In this document: piece by piece, positions 1 through 6,588 of the stretch
Layout of the letters: every line of letters starts with the position of its first letter
Numbering within the stretch: position 1 is the first letter of the stretch
Assembly (NCBI GenBank): GCA_016875155.1
Contig: VGSD01000083.1
Coordinates: 1-9,095, forward strand
DNA from: Deltaproteobacteria bacterium
GTDB taxonomy: Bacteria; Desulfobacterota; BSN033; UBA1163
DNA: 9,095 nucleotides
Direction: 5' to 3'
Notes under the pieces: model-generated
Database searches by the model: none
Seen by the model: the letters and a program-made list of their open reading frames with translations, nothing else
Told to the model about the DNA's origin: nothing
Made by a program: the position numbers and the translations under genes

Positions 1-777
1 TCGCCGGGACCGCTCGAGGAGGTCAGGCTCGAGGACCTGGTCATAGGGGTTTTCTTTACGGGCGTGAAGCTATCCACCGGTCACGGGGGATGTGCCTTCA
101 CGCCCATCAGCGAGATTCCGGAGGCGGTCTGTTGTCCGACCTCAGCCGCCCGGATGCCTCCAGCAGGGAATCTGGAGGGAAAACCTGTTTCTGAAATCGT
201 CAATTACTCACTCGATCCCAATGTCCTCAAGAGCGCCATTGGCATTGCCACCCTCAACGGACTTTCCCAATGGATTATCGAATCAGGTAACGAAAGAGAA
301 TATGAAGTGGTCAAAGACAGGGATGGCTTCGACCTACTCGACATCCAATCCCATGAGACGGTCTCTCTGGTTGGGGCGTTTACCCCTTATATCAAGAGGT
401 TGAAAGCAATGGGAAACCCTTTCTATATCATCGAAAAGAACCGGCAGACCTTGAGGCCGGATGAGATGAAACATTTTAAACCCGAATCCGAAATGAAGAC
501 AGCCATCGAGAATTCGCAGGTGGTCATCATCACCGGAACAGCCATTGTCAACCACACCATCGATGCGACCCTTTCATGGACCAACCATGAAAAACGCACC
601 GCCATCATCGGCCCAACCGCCAGCCTCATCCCGGATGCCTTTTTCAGGAGGAGCGTCAACGTGATGGCAGGTGTCCGCATTCTGAATGCAAGCCTCATGC
701 TCAACCTCCTGAAGCAGGGAGGTTCTGCCTACCACTTGTTAAAGGAATGCTCCGAAAAAATCGCTTTTATCCAATAG
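1..777 (+). CDS. DUF4213/DUF364 putative metal-chelation protein, 5'-truncated by window edge
   Basis: The reading frame is open from base 1 to the TAG at 775-777, giving 258 visible residues; the true start lies before the window. The GTG at 64 is an internal Val codon, not a start, because conserved sequence (VIGVFFTGVKLSTGHGGCAF) runs through it. By visible residue number: a glycine-rich N-terminal strand-turn (GHGGCA, 27-32) and a CC pair (44-45) fit the DUF4213 domain. A Rossmann-like second half has VGAF (123-126), VVITGTAIVNHTIDATL (174-190) and GPTASLIPDAFF (204-215), the pattern of DUF364. Pfam describes this family as putative heavy-metal chelation; no enzymatic reaction is established. 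No signal peptide or membrane segment is visible in the part present, so it is probably cytoplasmic. Its stop lies 14 bp from the stop of the convergent CQLGxF-repeat gene, and no hairpin terminator is seen between them. The family call is from remembered motifs. Confidence 0.82.
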   Translation, partial: SPGPLEEVRLEDLVIGVFFTGVKLSTGHGGCAFTPISEIPEAVCCPTSAARMPPAGNLEGKPVSEIVNYSLDPNVLKSAIGIATLNGLSQWIIESGNEREYEVVKDRDGFDLLDIQSHETVSLVGAFTPYIKRLKAMGNPFYIIEKNRQTLRPDEMKHFKPESEMKTAIENSQVVIITGTAIVNHTIDATLSWTNHEKRTAIIGPTASLIPDAFFRRSVNVMAGVRILNASLMLNLLKQGGSAYHLLKECSEKIAFIQ

Positions 778-791
778 TGGAAGGATTTAAT

Positions 792-1235
792 TTAGAAAGT
801 ACCGAGCTGGCACGCACGGATTTTCAGCCCTAAGGTTTCGCAGGCAGTAGAGACCGCCTTTCGCTCTGTTCCAAGACGGCCAGCAATCGCCCAAACTGCC
901 GCACAGGCCACACCGCCATTTTCAGCTACCTCCTCAAGAGCATTCTTTATCTCTTTTGGGACAGAACCACCCACAGGGATGTCCTTACCATGGTTCGGTT
1001 TATTGCCCCAACCAAAGAGCCCCAGTTGACATTGCTTGATCTTTATCTCCAACAAGTCAGCAGTGATACCCACTTCAGAGATACTGACGTTGATCTCTTT
1101 TGCAATTTTCTCAGCCATCCCACAAGAAAGTTCGCCGCCGGGAGATTTTTCCCGAATCGCCTTTACAACCTGCTCATTCGGTTTTGTTTCGGATGGATGC
1201 TTCAAAGCATATTTGCCAGAATATTCGTAAGTCAT
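792..1235 (-). CDS. Small Cys-containing protein of two tandem CQLGxF repeat units, function unknown
   Basis: 147 residues. The ATG at 1235 is supported by a strong Shine-Dalgarno site, AAAGGAGG on the minus strand (1245-1252), 9 nt upstream. The protein is an internal duplication: residues about 23-74 and 96-147 align without major gaps. Each half has a small-residue/Cys position (C38; C111), then an A-x-x-IA-x-x-(I/L)(N/G) helix, a second helix ending in (I/L)xIKI or LGLKI, and a terminal CQLG motif (69-72; 142-145) followed by LF or TF. An extra Cys is at 132. The helical pattern resembles a helix-turn-helix or winged-helix unit, but no DNA-binding family could be assigned. The pairs C38/C69 and C111/C142 could bind metal or form a redox pair; this is inference. 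There is no signal peptide, so it should be cytoplasmic. It is divergent from the octaheme cytochrome gene, with which it shares a 279-bp promoter region. I know of no named function. Confidence 0.8.
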   Translation of the reverse strand: MTYEYSGKYALKHPSETKPNEQVVKAIREKSPGGELSCGMAEKIAKEINVSISEVGITADLLEIKIKQCQLGLFGWGNKPNHGKDIPVGGSVPKEIKNALEEVAENGGVACAAVWAIAGRLGTERKAVSTACETLGLKIRACQLGTF

Positions 1236-1244
1236 TTTTTTAAA

Positions 1245-1252
1245 CCTCCTTT
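1245..1252 (-). promoter_or_regulatory. Strong ribosome binding site of the CQLGxF-repeat gene
   Basis: The minus strand reads AAAGGAGG, 9 nt before the ATG at 1235. It fixes the start and argues that this small ORF is a real translated gene. Confidence 0.75.
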
Positions 1253-1496
1253 GGACATGATAGATTTTTACCTAATCCCTCCAACTCAATTCATTCATAA
1301 TGGCTTCGGATTTCCTTCGACTTAAGTCAAGGATCATGTAAGATCATTGTTTAAAATTGAAGGGGAAGTATTGCGTTTCTTCCAAGAGTAGGATAATAAA
1401 ATAAAAATAACTAAATTTATTTTTTAATCAATGGAAAAGGAGGTGAAAAAGGCTCCGCCCAAATTTTAAAGACGTATCAAGATTCAAGCCTAAAAG

Positions 1497-1504
1497 AAAG
1501 GAGG
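1497..1504 (+). promoter_or_regulatory. Ribosome binding site of the octaheme cytochrome gene
   Basis: AAAGGAGG, 10 nt before the ATG at 1515. It supports that start, which also begins a good signal peptide. Confidence 0.75.
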
Positions 1505-1514
1505 ACGGCCAGAA

Positions 1515-2762
1515 ATGAAATTTAGAATGCTCCGGGTGATTCCCATTTTTTTGGGAGGGTTCTTTTTATTTTCAACGGCTTTTGCCCAGGTCTGTTTGGA
1601 GTGCCATAAAAAGGTGACACCGGGAATTGTCAACGATTGGCAACTGAGCAAACACAGCAAGAATAAGATCGACTGCGCGGTCTGCCATGGAAGCGACCAT
1701 AAATCATCAAAAGATGTGGCAAAAGCAAAAATTCCCACCCCTGATACCTGTGCAACCTGCCATGATAAACGGGTGAAGGAATTTAAGGCTGGAAAGCATG
1801 CAGCAGCCTGGGCTGCCATGAAAGCCATGCCAACCGCCCACTGGCAACCTATGTCTTTGATGGAAGGTATGAAAGGTTGTGGAGGGTGCCACAAAATTGG
1901 TTTGAAGTCTGAGGCAGAGATTAAAGAACTGAAGAAGAGCGGCCCTGGGTTTGGGACGGCCTCCTGTGATGCCTGCCATACTCGACACACCTTTTCCGTG
2001 ATCGAGGCAAAACAACCTCAAGCCTGCCAGACTTGCCATATGGGCTTTGACCATCCTCAGTGGGAAATGTATTCTGGATCAAAACACGGGGTTCGCTTTC
2101 TACTCAAACAGAACAAGACGCTCCCGGCGACTGCCTCGGCGCCTACCTGTCAGACTTGCCATATGTCGGGAGGAAATCACGAAGTACGAACCGCATGGGG
2201 ATTTCTCGCAGTTCGGCTCCCGATGCCCGAGGACAAACAATGGGCGGCTGACCGTGCAACGATACTCCAGGGCCTTGGTGTCCTTGATCCCGATGGTAAA
2301 CCGACAGGCAGGTTGGATGTCGTGAAGGCTGCGGACGTGGCCCGACTGACTCAGGAAAGCTGGCAAAAGGAACGGGACAAAATGCTTAAAGCCTGCAACA
2401 AATGCCACTCGGGCAATTTTGCTAAAGCCGAATTGGAGAAGGGCGACCAGATCATCAAAGATGCCGATCGGCTCATGGCCGAAGCCATTCGTATCATTGC
2501 GGATCTCTACAAGGATGGGATTTTACCCAAACCGAAGAATTATGCCTATCCATTTCCTGATCTTCTTACCTTCCACGATGCTCCGACAACGATCGAACAG
2601 AAACTCTTTGTGATGTTCCTCGAACACCGCATGAGGACATTTCAAGGGACCTTCCACGCCAACCCGGATTATGCCCTCTGGTATGGCTGGAGTAAGATGC
2701 AGCAGAGCTTGATGGAAATTAAAGAAAAGGCTGCTGATTTACGTGCAAAGACCAAAAAGTAA
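1515..2762 (+). CDS. Octaheme c-type cytochrome, hydroxylamine oxidoreductase (HAO)-like
   Basis: 415 residues. A Sec signal peptide with a hydrophobic core at about 9-20 and an AFA|Q cleavage site after residue 24 makes it periplasmic. Eight CXXCH heme c sites start at C27, C54, C79, C122, C151, C171, C212 and C294. Heme motif 5 is followed by HTRHTFS, then CQTCHMGFDHPQWEMY and SKHG (189-192), the order I recognise as the HAO signature. C122-H126 would be the catalytic heme 4, and D179-H180 probably match the conserved active-site Asp-His pair. All eight motifs end in His, which argues against octaheme nitrite or tetrathionate reductases, where the active heme is CXXCK. A Tyr-rich C-terminal block (NPDYALWYG, 383-391) lies where classical HAO carries the Tyr that crosslinks heme P460; whether either Tyr is equivalent cannot be settled by eye. 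The protein is shorter than Nitrosomonas HAO (about 570 residues). The substrate is probably hydroxylamine or another small nitrogen oxide; direction is unknown. The next gene encodes a likely membrane redox partner. Confidence 0.9.
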   Translation: MKFRMLRVIPIFLGGFFLFSTAFAQVCLECHKKVTPGIVNDWQLSKHSKNKIDCAVCHGSDHKSSKDVAKAKIPTPDTCATCHDKRVKEFKAGKHAAAWAAMKAMPTAHWQPMSLMEGMKGCGGCHKIGLKSEAEIKELKKSGPGFGTASCDACHTRHTFSVIEAKQPQACQTCHMGFDHPQWEMYSGSKHGVRFLLKQNKTLPATASAPTCQTCHMSGGNHEVRTAWGFLAVRLPMPEDKQWAADRATILQGLGVLDPDGKPTGRLDVVKAADVARLTQESWQKERDKMLKACNKCHSGNFAKAELEKGDQIIKDADRLMAEAIRIIADLYKDGILPKPKNYAYPFPDLLTFHDAPTTIEQKLFVMFLEHRMRTFQGTFHANPDYALWYGWSKMQQSLMEIKEKAADLRAKTKK

Positions 2763-2768
2763 CGTGAT

Positions 2769-2810
2769 GGAGGAATTCCCTTTCTGGGAATTCCTCCCTA
2801 TTTTTTTCTT
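2769..2810 (+). terminator. Intrinsic terminator after the octaheme cytochrome gene
   Basis: A perfect 12-bp stem, GGAGGAATTCCC (2769-2780) with GGGAATTCCTCC (2786-2797), closes a 5-nt loop (TTTCT). CTA and then T7 (2801-2807) follow. It starts 6 nt after the TAA. It should end most octaheme transcripts before the membrane cytochrome gene, or make any readthrough limited. Confidence 0.9.
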
Positions 2811-2837
2811 GAATCGAACACCCCATTCTTCTAAAAT
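2809..2837 (+). promoter_or_regulatory. Candidate sigma70-type promoter for the c/CopD/b5 membrane cytochrome gene
   Basis: TTGAAT (2809-2814), a 17-bp spacer and TAAAAT (2832-2837). Transcription would start about 7 nt later, near 2844, only a few bases before the ATG at 2847. This agrees with the absence of any Shine-Dalgarno sequence upstream of that ATG. The -35 box overlaps the end of the preceding terminator's T tract. Confidence 0.55.
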
Positions 2838-2846
2838 AGACAATCT

Positions 2847-3752
2847 ATGAAGGCCCTATTTCTTTGCTGGGTGCTCGGATGCATCCTTTTCCCACCACTT
2901 CATACCCATGCTACTCCGGAATACGCGGAACAGACGAAATGGGATTGCCAGCAATGTCATGTGGAAGCCACCGGAGGGAAACTGACAAAGGCCGGAGAAG
3001 ATTTCAGGGGGGAACTTCAAGTAAAAGGTCTATACCGGCCCCTCAAACCGTTTCAAAAGGTGGTCCGGCTGATCATCGCCTATCTCCATCTTCTCATGGC
3101 CATCGCCTGGTTTGGGACCATCCTCTACGTCCACATCCTCTTAAAACCGGCCTATGCCGCCAAAGGACTGCCCAAGGGAGAACTCATCCTCGGATGGCTC
3201 GGGATCATCGTCCTCTCCATCACAGGGGTTCTCCTGACGATCTCCCGGATGCCGACCTGGGAGGCCTTCTATTCCACGAGATTCGGAATTCTTCTCAGCC
3301 TCAAGATCATTCTTTTCTCCATTATGGTATGCACAGCCATTGCCGTCACCTTCATCATCGGTCCGAAAATGAGAAAGCAGAGGACCCTTCCCCTGCCCCT
3401 TGGCAAAACCAAGTTTACCTTGGATGAGCTTTCCCACTTCGATGGAAACGAAGGAAAACCTGTTTATTTCGCTTATCAGGGAAAGATTTACAATGCCACT
3501 TCAAGTAAACTCTGGAAAGATGGAAACCACATGAAAAAACATCCTGCTGGCAATGACCTGACCGATCTTCTTAAAACTGCGCCTCACGGAGAAGAGAGGA
3601 TATTCCAGATGCCTGTGGTTGGTGAATTGTTGCTGGTGGGTGCAAAAATGGAAAAATCTTTACATGAAAAAGTCTTCTATTTCATGGCCTATATGAATCT
3701 GATCTTTGTCTTCCTCATCACCTTCATCATCGCCCTCTGGCGCTGGGGATAA
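2847..3752 (+). CDS. Membrane redox protein: monoheme c + CopD-like membrane domain + cytochrome b5-like domain
   Basis: 301 residues. In order: a signal peptide (about 1-22, ending HTHA-T); one heme c site CQQCH (34-38) in a short periplasmic region; transmembrane segments at about 72-97, 113-133 and 147-172; a soluble domain at 189-261; and a last transmembrane segment at about 276-298. The membrane part resembles CopD (YLHLLMAIAWFG, then HILLKP), and H81, H96 or H273 could bind heme b. The soluble domain fits the predicted heme/steroid-binding cytochrome b5-like family: FTLDELSHFDG, then KPVYFAYQGKIYN, KLWKDGNH, HPAGNDLT and APHGEE, with H228 or H232 and H247 as likely ligands. Positive loops after segments 1 and 3 suggest this domain is cytoplasmic while the c heme is periplasmic. 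Lying 84 bp downstream of the HAO-like gene, it probably links that protein to the quinone pool or to a cytoplasmic donor; this is inference. No Shine-Dalgarno site precedes the start. Confidence 0.82.
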   Translation: MKALFLCWVLGCILFPPLHTHATPEYAEQTKWDCQQCHVEATGGKLTKAGEDFRGELQVKGLYRPLKPFQKVVRLIIAYLHLLMAIAWFGTILYVHILLKPAYAAKGLPKGELILGWLGIIVLSITGVLLTISRMPTWEAFYSTRFGILLSLKIILFSIMVCTAIAVTFIIGPKMRKQRTLPLPLGKTKFTLDELSHFDGNEGKPVYFAYQGKIYNATSSKLWKDGNHMKKHPAGNDLTDLLKTAPHGEERIFQMPVVGELLLVGAKMEKSLHEKVFYFMAYMNLIFVFLITFIIALWRWG

Positions 3753-3755
3753 ATT

Positions 3756-3855
3756 CAATTTCAGATTTCAAATTTCAGATTGCAAATTGGATCAACATTA
3801 ACTGATTAGAAATTTTCATTTTTCAATTTTAAATTTGAAATTTGCAATTTGAAAT
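3756..3855. repeat. AT-rich imperfect inverted repeat between convergent genes
   Basis: The arms are 3772-3788 and 3839-3855, matching 16 of 17 (ATTTCAGATTGCAAATT against the complement ATTTCAAATTGCAAATT). They are flanked by further CAAATTTCA-type units. The right side also forms a smaller hairpin (TTTCAA 3821-3826 with TTGAAA 3835-3840). It fills nearly all of the gap between the membrane cytochrome gene (+) and the kinase gene (-), so it may serve both as a transcription stop. It looks like a dispersed intergenic repeat; other copies cannot be checked here. Confidence 0.7.
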
Positions 3856-3864
3856 AGGTTCAAA

Positions 3865-6567
3865 CTACACTTTATTCTTTAACTCCAGAGCCTCATTGAT
3901 CAGGTCTGTCACCTGATCGAAGTTGAAGGGTTTGGAGATGATCAGGTCGATCCCGCTTTCGCCCATCTTCCCCCGATCCAGCTCCATTCCCCAGCCTGTG
4001 ACCATGATCACGGGGATTGCAGGGTCCAATGCCTTGAGCGCCTTCCCAACCTCCCAGCCTGACATCTTCGGCATCCCAAGATCGGTGAAAACCAGATCAA
4101 ATGTGTTACTTTTAAACCGCTCGATCCCTACATCCCCATCCTCTGCCACATCAACCTGATGTCCCTTCGTCCTCAACATGCGTGAGAGGATATCCCGGAC
4201 AGCCTCCTCGTCATCGATCACAAGAATCCTGGCATGACGAATGGCTCCCAGGGGTTTCTCCGCCCTCTCTTTTACCTCCTTGACCTCTTCCCCATAACCC
4301 ATGGGCAGATGGATAATGAAGGTGGTTCCTTTCCCGGGTTCGCTTTCGATCAGAATCTCACCTCCATGGCGCTTGATGATCCCATAAGAGACGCTCATCC
4401 CCAGTCCAGAGCTGGTGACCCCTTTCGTCGTGAAGAATGGATCAAAAATTCTCTTTTTCACTTCTTCTGTCATTCCGATGCCCGTATCGGCGATTCTCAT
4501 CTCTACCCAGTCTTCTGAATGGGGTTGAGTTGAAAAAGTGATCTGGCCTCCTTTTGGCATAGCATCCACGGCGTTGAAGAGTATGTTGGTCAAAACCTCT
4601 CTTAATTCTGACGGATTTCCAAGGATGGAAGGAATCTCTCCAAGTTTTTTGATCAGTTCGATCTGGATTCCCTTCTTTTGAGCCTGATCTTTCCATCGGG
4701 GTTCTGTAATGGCCACCACCTCATGGACGATATCATTGAACGAAAGAGGGATGAATTCCTTATCCCTCCTCTTCCCTGTAAAATCCTGGATGCGGCGGAC
4801 CGTCTCTGCCCCATCCTTCGAAGCCTTTTCAATAGTCCTTAACCTTTCCCGAATCTCATCAGGTCCATAATGGTCAAAGGAATGGAGCAGAAGTTGAATA
4901 TTCCCGAGAATAGCGGCCAGGACATTATTGAAATCGTGAGCCACACCGCTTGCCATCTCCCCCATGGCTCTCAACTTCTCGGCCTGGATGATCTGATCCT
5001 GAGCCTGTTTTAATTCACTCAGAGTCATCTTCAAATCGGAAAAGAGTTGGGCATTCTCAATGAAGATGCTCACCTGACCGGTAAAGGAGGAGAGGGCCTT
5101 TAAATCCTCTTCATCAAACCCGTAAATTTCCCTGCTCTCCGTATCCAGAACACCGATCACCTCGTCTCTTATCTTGAGTGGAAAGGCAGCCTCTGACTTA
5201 CCCTCTGGAGACCCCGGGATATACCTGGATTCTTTGGATACATCAGGGACATAAAGAAACTCACCGCTCTTGGCCACCCATCCCACAATCCCATCCATTC
5301 CGACCCTGAACCTCAAATGCTTCACCTCATCAATATCCCTGCCGATGACCTGCCGGATATAGAGTTCTTTCTTCCCTTGATCCAGTAACAGGATACTGCA
5401 CAGGGGATAACCCCATTGCGTCCTGAGAAGCTCGAGGGCGTTCTTGAGCAATTCGTCAAGATCGAGAGTCGAAGAAAGTTTTTTCCCGACTTCATAAAGG
5501 GTGGTCAATTGCCTGATCTTGGCTAAGGAGTCCTCATAGAGTTGGGCATTTCCAATGGCAATACCCGCCTGCTGGGCAAAACCGAAGAGGAGCTCAATCT
5601 CACTTTGTTGAAAATGTTTTTGTGGATCCAGAGTGCCGATCGTCATGACCCCGATGACCAAATCCCTGACGATCAAGGGAACTCCCACCACCTCTTTTAA
5701 ATGGAGAGAGTCCAATTCCTTGATGCGATTGGGATTGTTTTCGTAATCCTTATAAAGAACAGGGCCTTTCTTTCTTAACACCTCTCCCACTACGCCAATC
5801 GATGAAGGTGTAAATTCTTTTTCAGCAAAAGATTTCGGTAACCCATCGACAATGACATTCACATAAGCCTGTTTCCGTTGGTCCCAGAGGGCAACCGAGC
5901 CGCCATCTACCTTCAAAAGTTCGATGGCGCTCTTCACGATCTTTTCAAGGATCACCTTCAGTTCGAGTCGGGATGCAATTTCTTTGCTGATGGCGTAAAG
6001 GGTCTTTTGCTCTTCGAGTCGTTTGACATTTTCTGAATAGAGGGAAGCTCTCTCCAGAGCGCTGCTGATGATCTGTCCGATCGAACTTAAGAGGTTTCTG
6101 GTGGAAGGGGTAAACTGACTTAATTCCCTACGAGCAATATTGAGGGTCCCATAGATTTTCTCTCTCGTTCTGAGAGGAATGACGGCTAAAGACTTTAACC
6201 CCTCTTCGATCGCAAAAGGGATGGCTTCCGAATAACCTGGATAGTCATCAATGAACAGGGGCTCTCCCGAAAGGGCAACCTTTCCTGTTGCTCCTTCGCC
6301 CAACTTCAACCGTTGCATCCCCTTTGAAAAGGCCATTGAAAATCCCTTATGGACCACATAGATCAGTTCGTTGGTCTTCTCTTCAAGCAAGTAGATGCCC
6401 ACCGACTGAATTTCCGTCAATTCTACGATCTTATTTAGGCTCTTATTCAAAATCTCATCGAGGTCAATTGACTCGTTGACCGTCTGGCTGATGGCATTGA
6501 GGATCGAAAGCTCACGGTTCAGCCTGACGATTTCATCGCTCTTCCCTTGCTTCTTCTCGCCCTTCAT
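3865..6567 (-). CDS. Soluble hybrid sensor histidine kinase: GAF-GAF-GAF-HisKA-HATPase-receiver
   Basis: 900 residues with no transmembrane segment or signal peptide, hence a cytoplasmic sensor. A coiled N-terminus (10-35) leads into three GAF domains at about 37-173, 205-342 and 370-508, joined by helical linkers that each end in an NAQLY/LF-like or ERASLY segment. A signalling helix (510-535) enters HisKA, with phosphoacceptor H544 in GVAHDFNN, the NtrB-like type. The HATPase domain shows N665 of the N box, DTGIGM (694-699), FDPFFTTK (708-715) and GLGMS (721-725). A C-terminal receiver (779-893) has acidic residues D785/D786, phosphoacceptor D829, T857 and K879. All catalytic residues look intact. 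No output regulator is encoded in the window, so a phosphorelay partner must lie elsewhere. The ligand of the GAF domains is unknown. It follows the DUF2284 gene by 21 nt and is probably co-transcribed; a purine-rich GGGAAGGAAG precedes the ATG. It converges on the membrane cytochrome gene. Confidence 0.95.
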   Translation of the reverse strand: MKGEKKQGKSDEIVRLNRELSILNAISQTVNESIDLDEILNKSLNKIVELTEIQSVGIYLLEEKTNELIYVVHKGFSMAFSKGMQRLKLGEGATGKVALSGEPLFIDDYPGYSEAIPFAIEEGLKSLAVIPLRTREKIYGTLNIARRELSQFTPSTRNLLSSIGQIISSALERASLYSENVKRLEEQKTLYAISKEIASRLELKVILEKIVKSAIELLKVDGGSVALWDQRKQAYVNVIVDGLPKSFAEKEFTPSSIGVVGEVLRKKGPVLYKDYENNPNRIKELDSLHLKEVVGVPLIVRDLVIGVMTIGTLDPQKHFQQSEIELLFGFAQQAGIAIGNAQLYEDSLAKIRQLTTLYEVGKKLSSTLDLDELLKNALELLRTQWGYPLCSILLLDQGKKELYIRQVIGRDIDEVKHLRFRVGMDGIVGWVAKSGEFLYVPDVSKESRYIPGSPEGKSEAAFPLKIRDEVIGVLDTESREIYGFDEEDLKALSSFTGQVSIFIENAQLFSDLKMTLSELKQAQDQIIQAEKLRAMGEMASGVAHDFNNVLAAILGNIQLLLHSFDHYGPDEIRERLRTIEKASKDGAETVRRIQDFTGKRRDKEFIPLSFNDIVHEVVAITEPRWKDQAQKKGIQIELIKKLGEIPSILGNPSELREVLTNILFNAVDAMPKGGQITFSTQPHSEDWVEMRIADTGIGMTEEVKKRIFDPFFTTKGVTSSGLGMSVSYGIIKRHGGEILIESEPGKGTTFIIHLPMGYGEEVKEVKERAEKPLGAIRHARILVIDDEEAVRDILSRMLRTKGHQVDVAEDGDVGIERFKSNTFDLVFTDLGMPKMSGWEVGKALKALDPAIPVIMVTGWGMELDRGKMGESGIDLIISKPFNFDQVTDLINEALELKNKV

Positions 6568-6588
6568 ATGAGAATTTCTTCCTTCCCT

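Larger units (their letters stand above)
1236..1514. promoter_or_regulatory. Divergent promoter region between CQLGxF-repeat gene and octaheme cytochrome gene
   Basis: 279 bp with outward-pointing genes on both sides. Contents seen: the palindrome GACTTAAGTC (1319-1328), extended by CCTT (1314-1317) and AAGG (1329-1332) with a one-base bulge; a direct repeat GATCAT at 1332-1337 and 1342-1347, exactly 10 bp apart; an AT-rich stretch at 1393-1430; an orphan perfect Shine-Dalgarno sequence at 1436-1446; and the working one at 1497-1504. The best sigma70-type match for the cytochrome is weak: TTGCGT (1371-1376), a 15-bp spacer and GATAAT (1392-1397). No convincing -35/-10 pair was found for the minus-strand gene. 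The palindrome and phased repeat are plausible operator sites, but the regulator is unknown. Confidence 0.5.

Noticed and set aside
64..66. GTG at 64 as the start of the DUF364 protein
   Set aside because: The frame is open to base 1 and conserved family sequence continues across it; it is an internal Val.
1357..1376. Sigma54 promoter upstream of the octaheme gene (GG...TTGC)
   Set aside because: TTGC is present at 1371-1374 but the GG needed 10 bases before GC is out of register by one base, and that spacing is strict.
1431..1469. A 12-codon ORF (MEKEVKKAPPKF) upstream of the octaheme gene as a leader peptide
   Set aside because: No ribosome site precedes its ATG, and its codons mostly coincide with the orphan Shine-Dalgarno sequence; nothing supports translation.
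1393..1500. Cyclic-di-GMP (GEMM) or other riboswitch in the octaheme leader
   Set aside because: The conserved GEMM core segments are absent; only a weak 4-bp stem was found.
1515..2762. Octaheme nitrite reductase or octaheme tetrathionate reductase
   Set aside because: Those have one CXXCK active-site heme; here all eight motifs end in His and the HTRH/DHPQ/SKHG pattern fits HAO.
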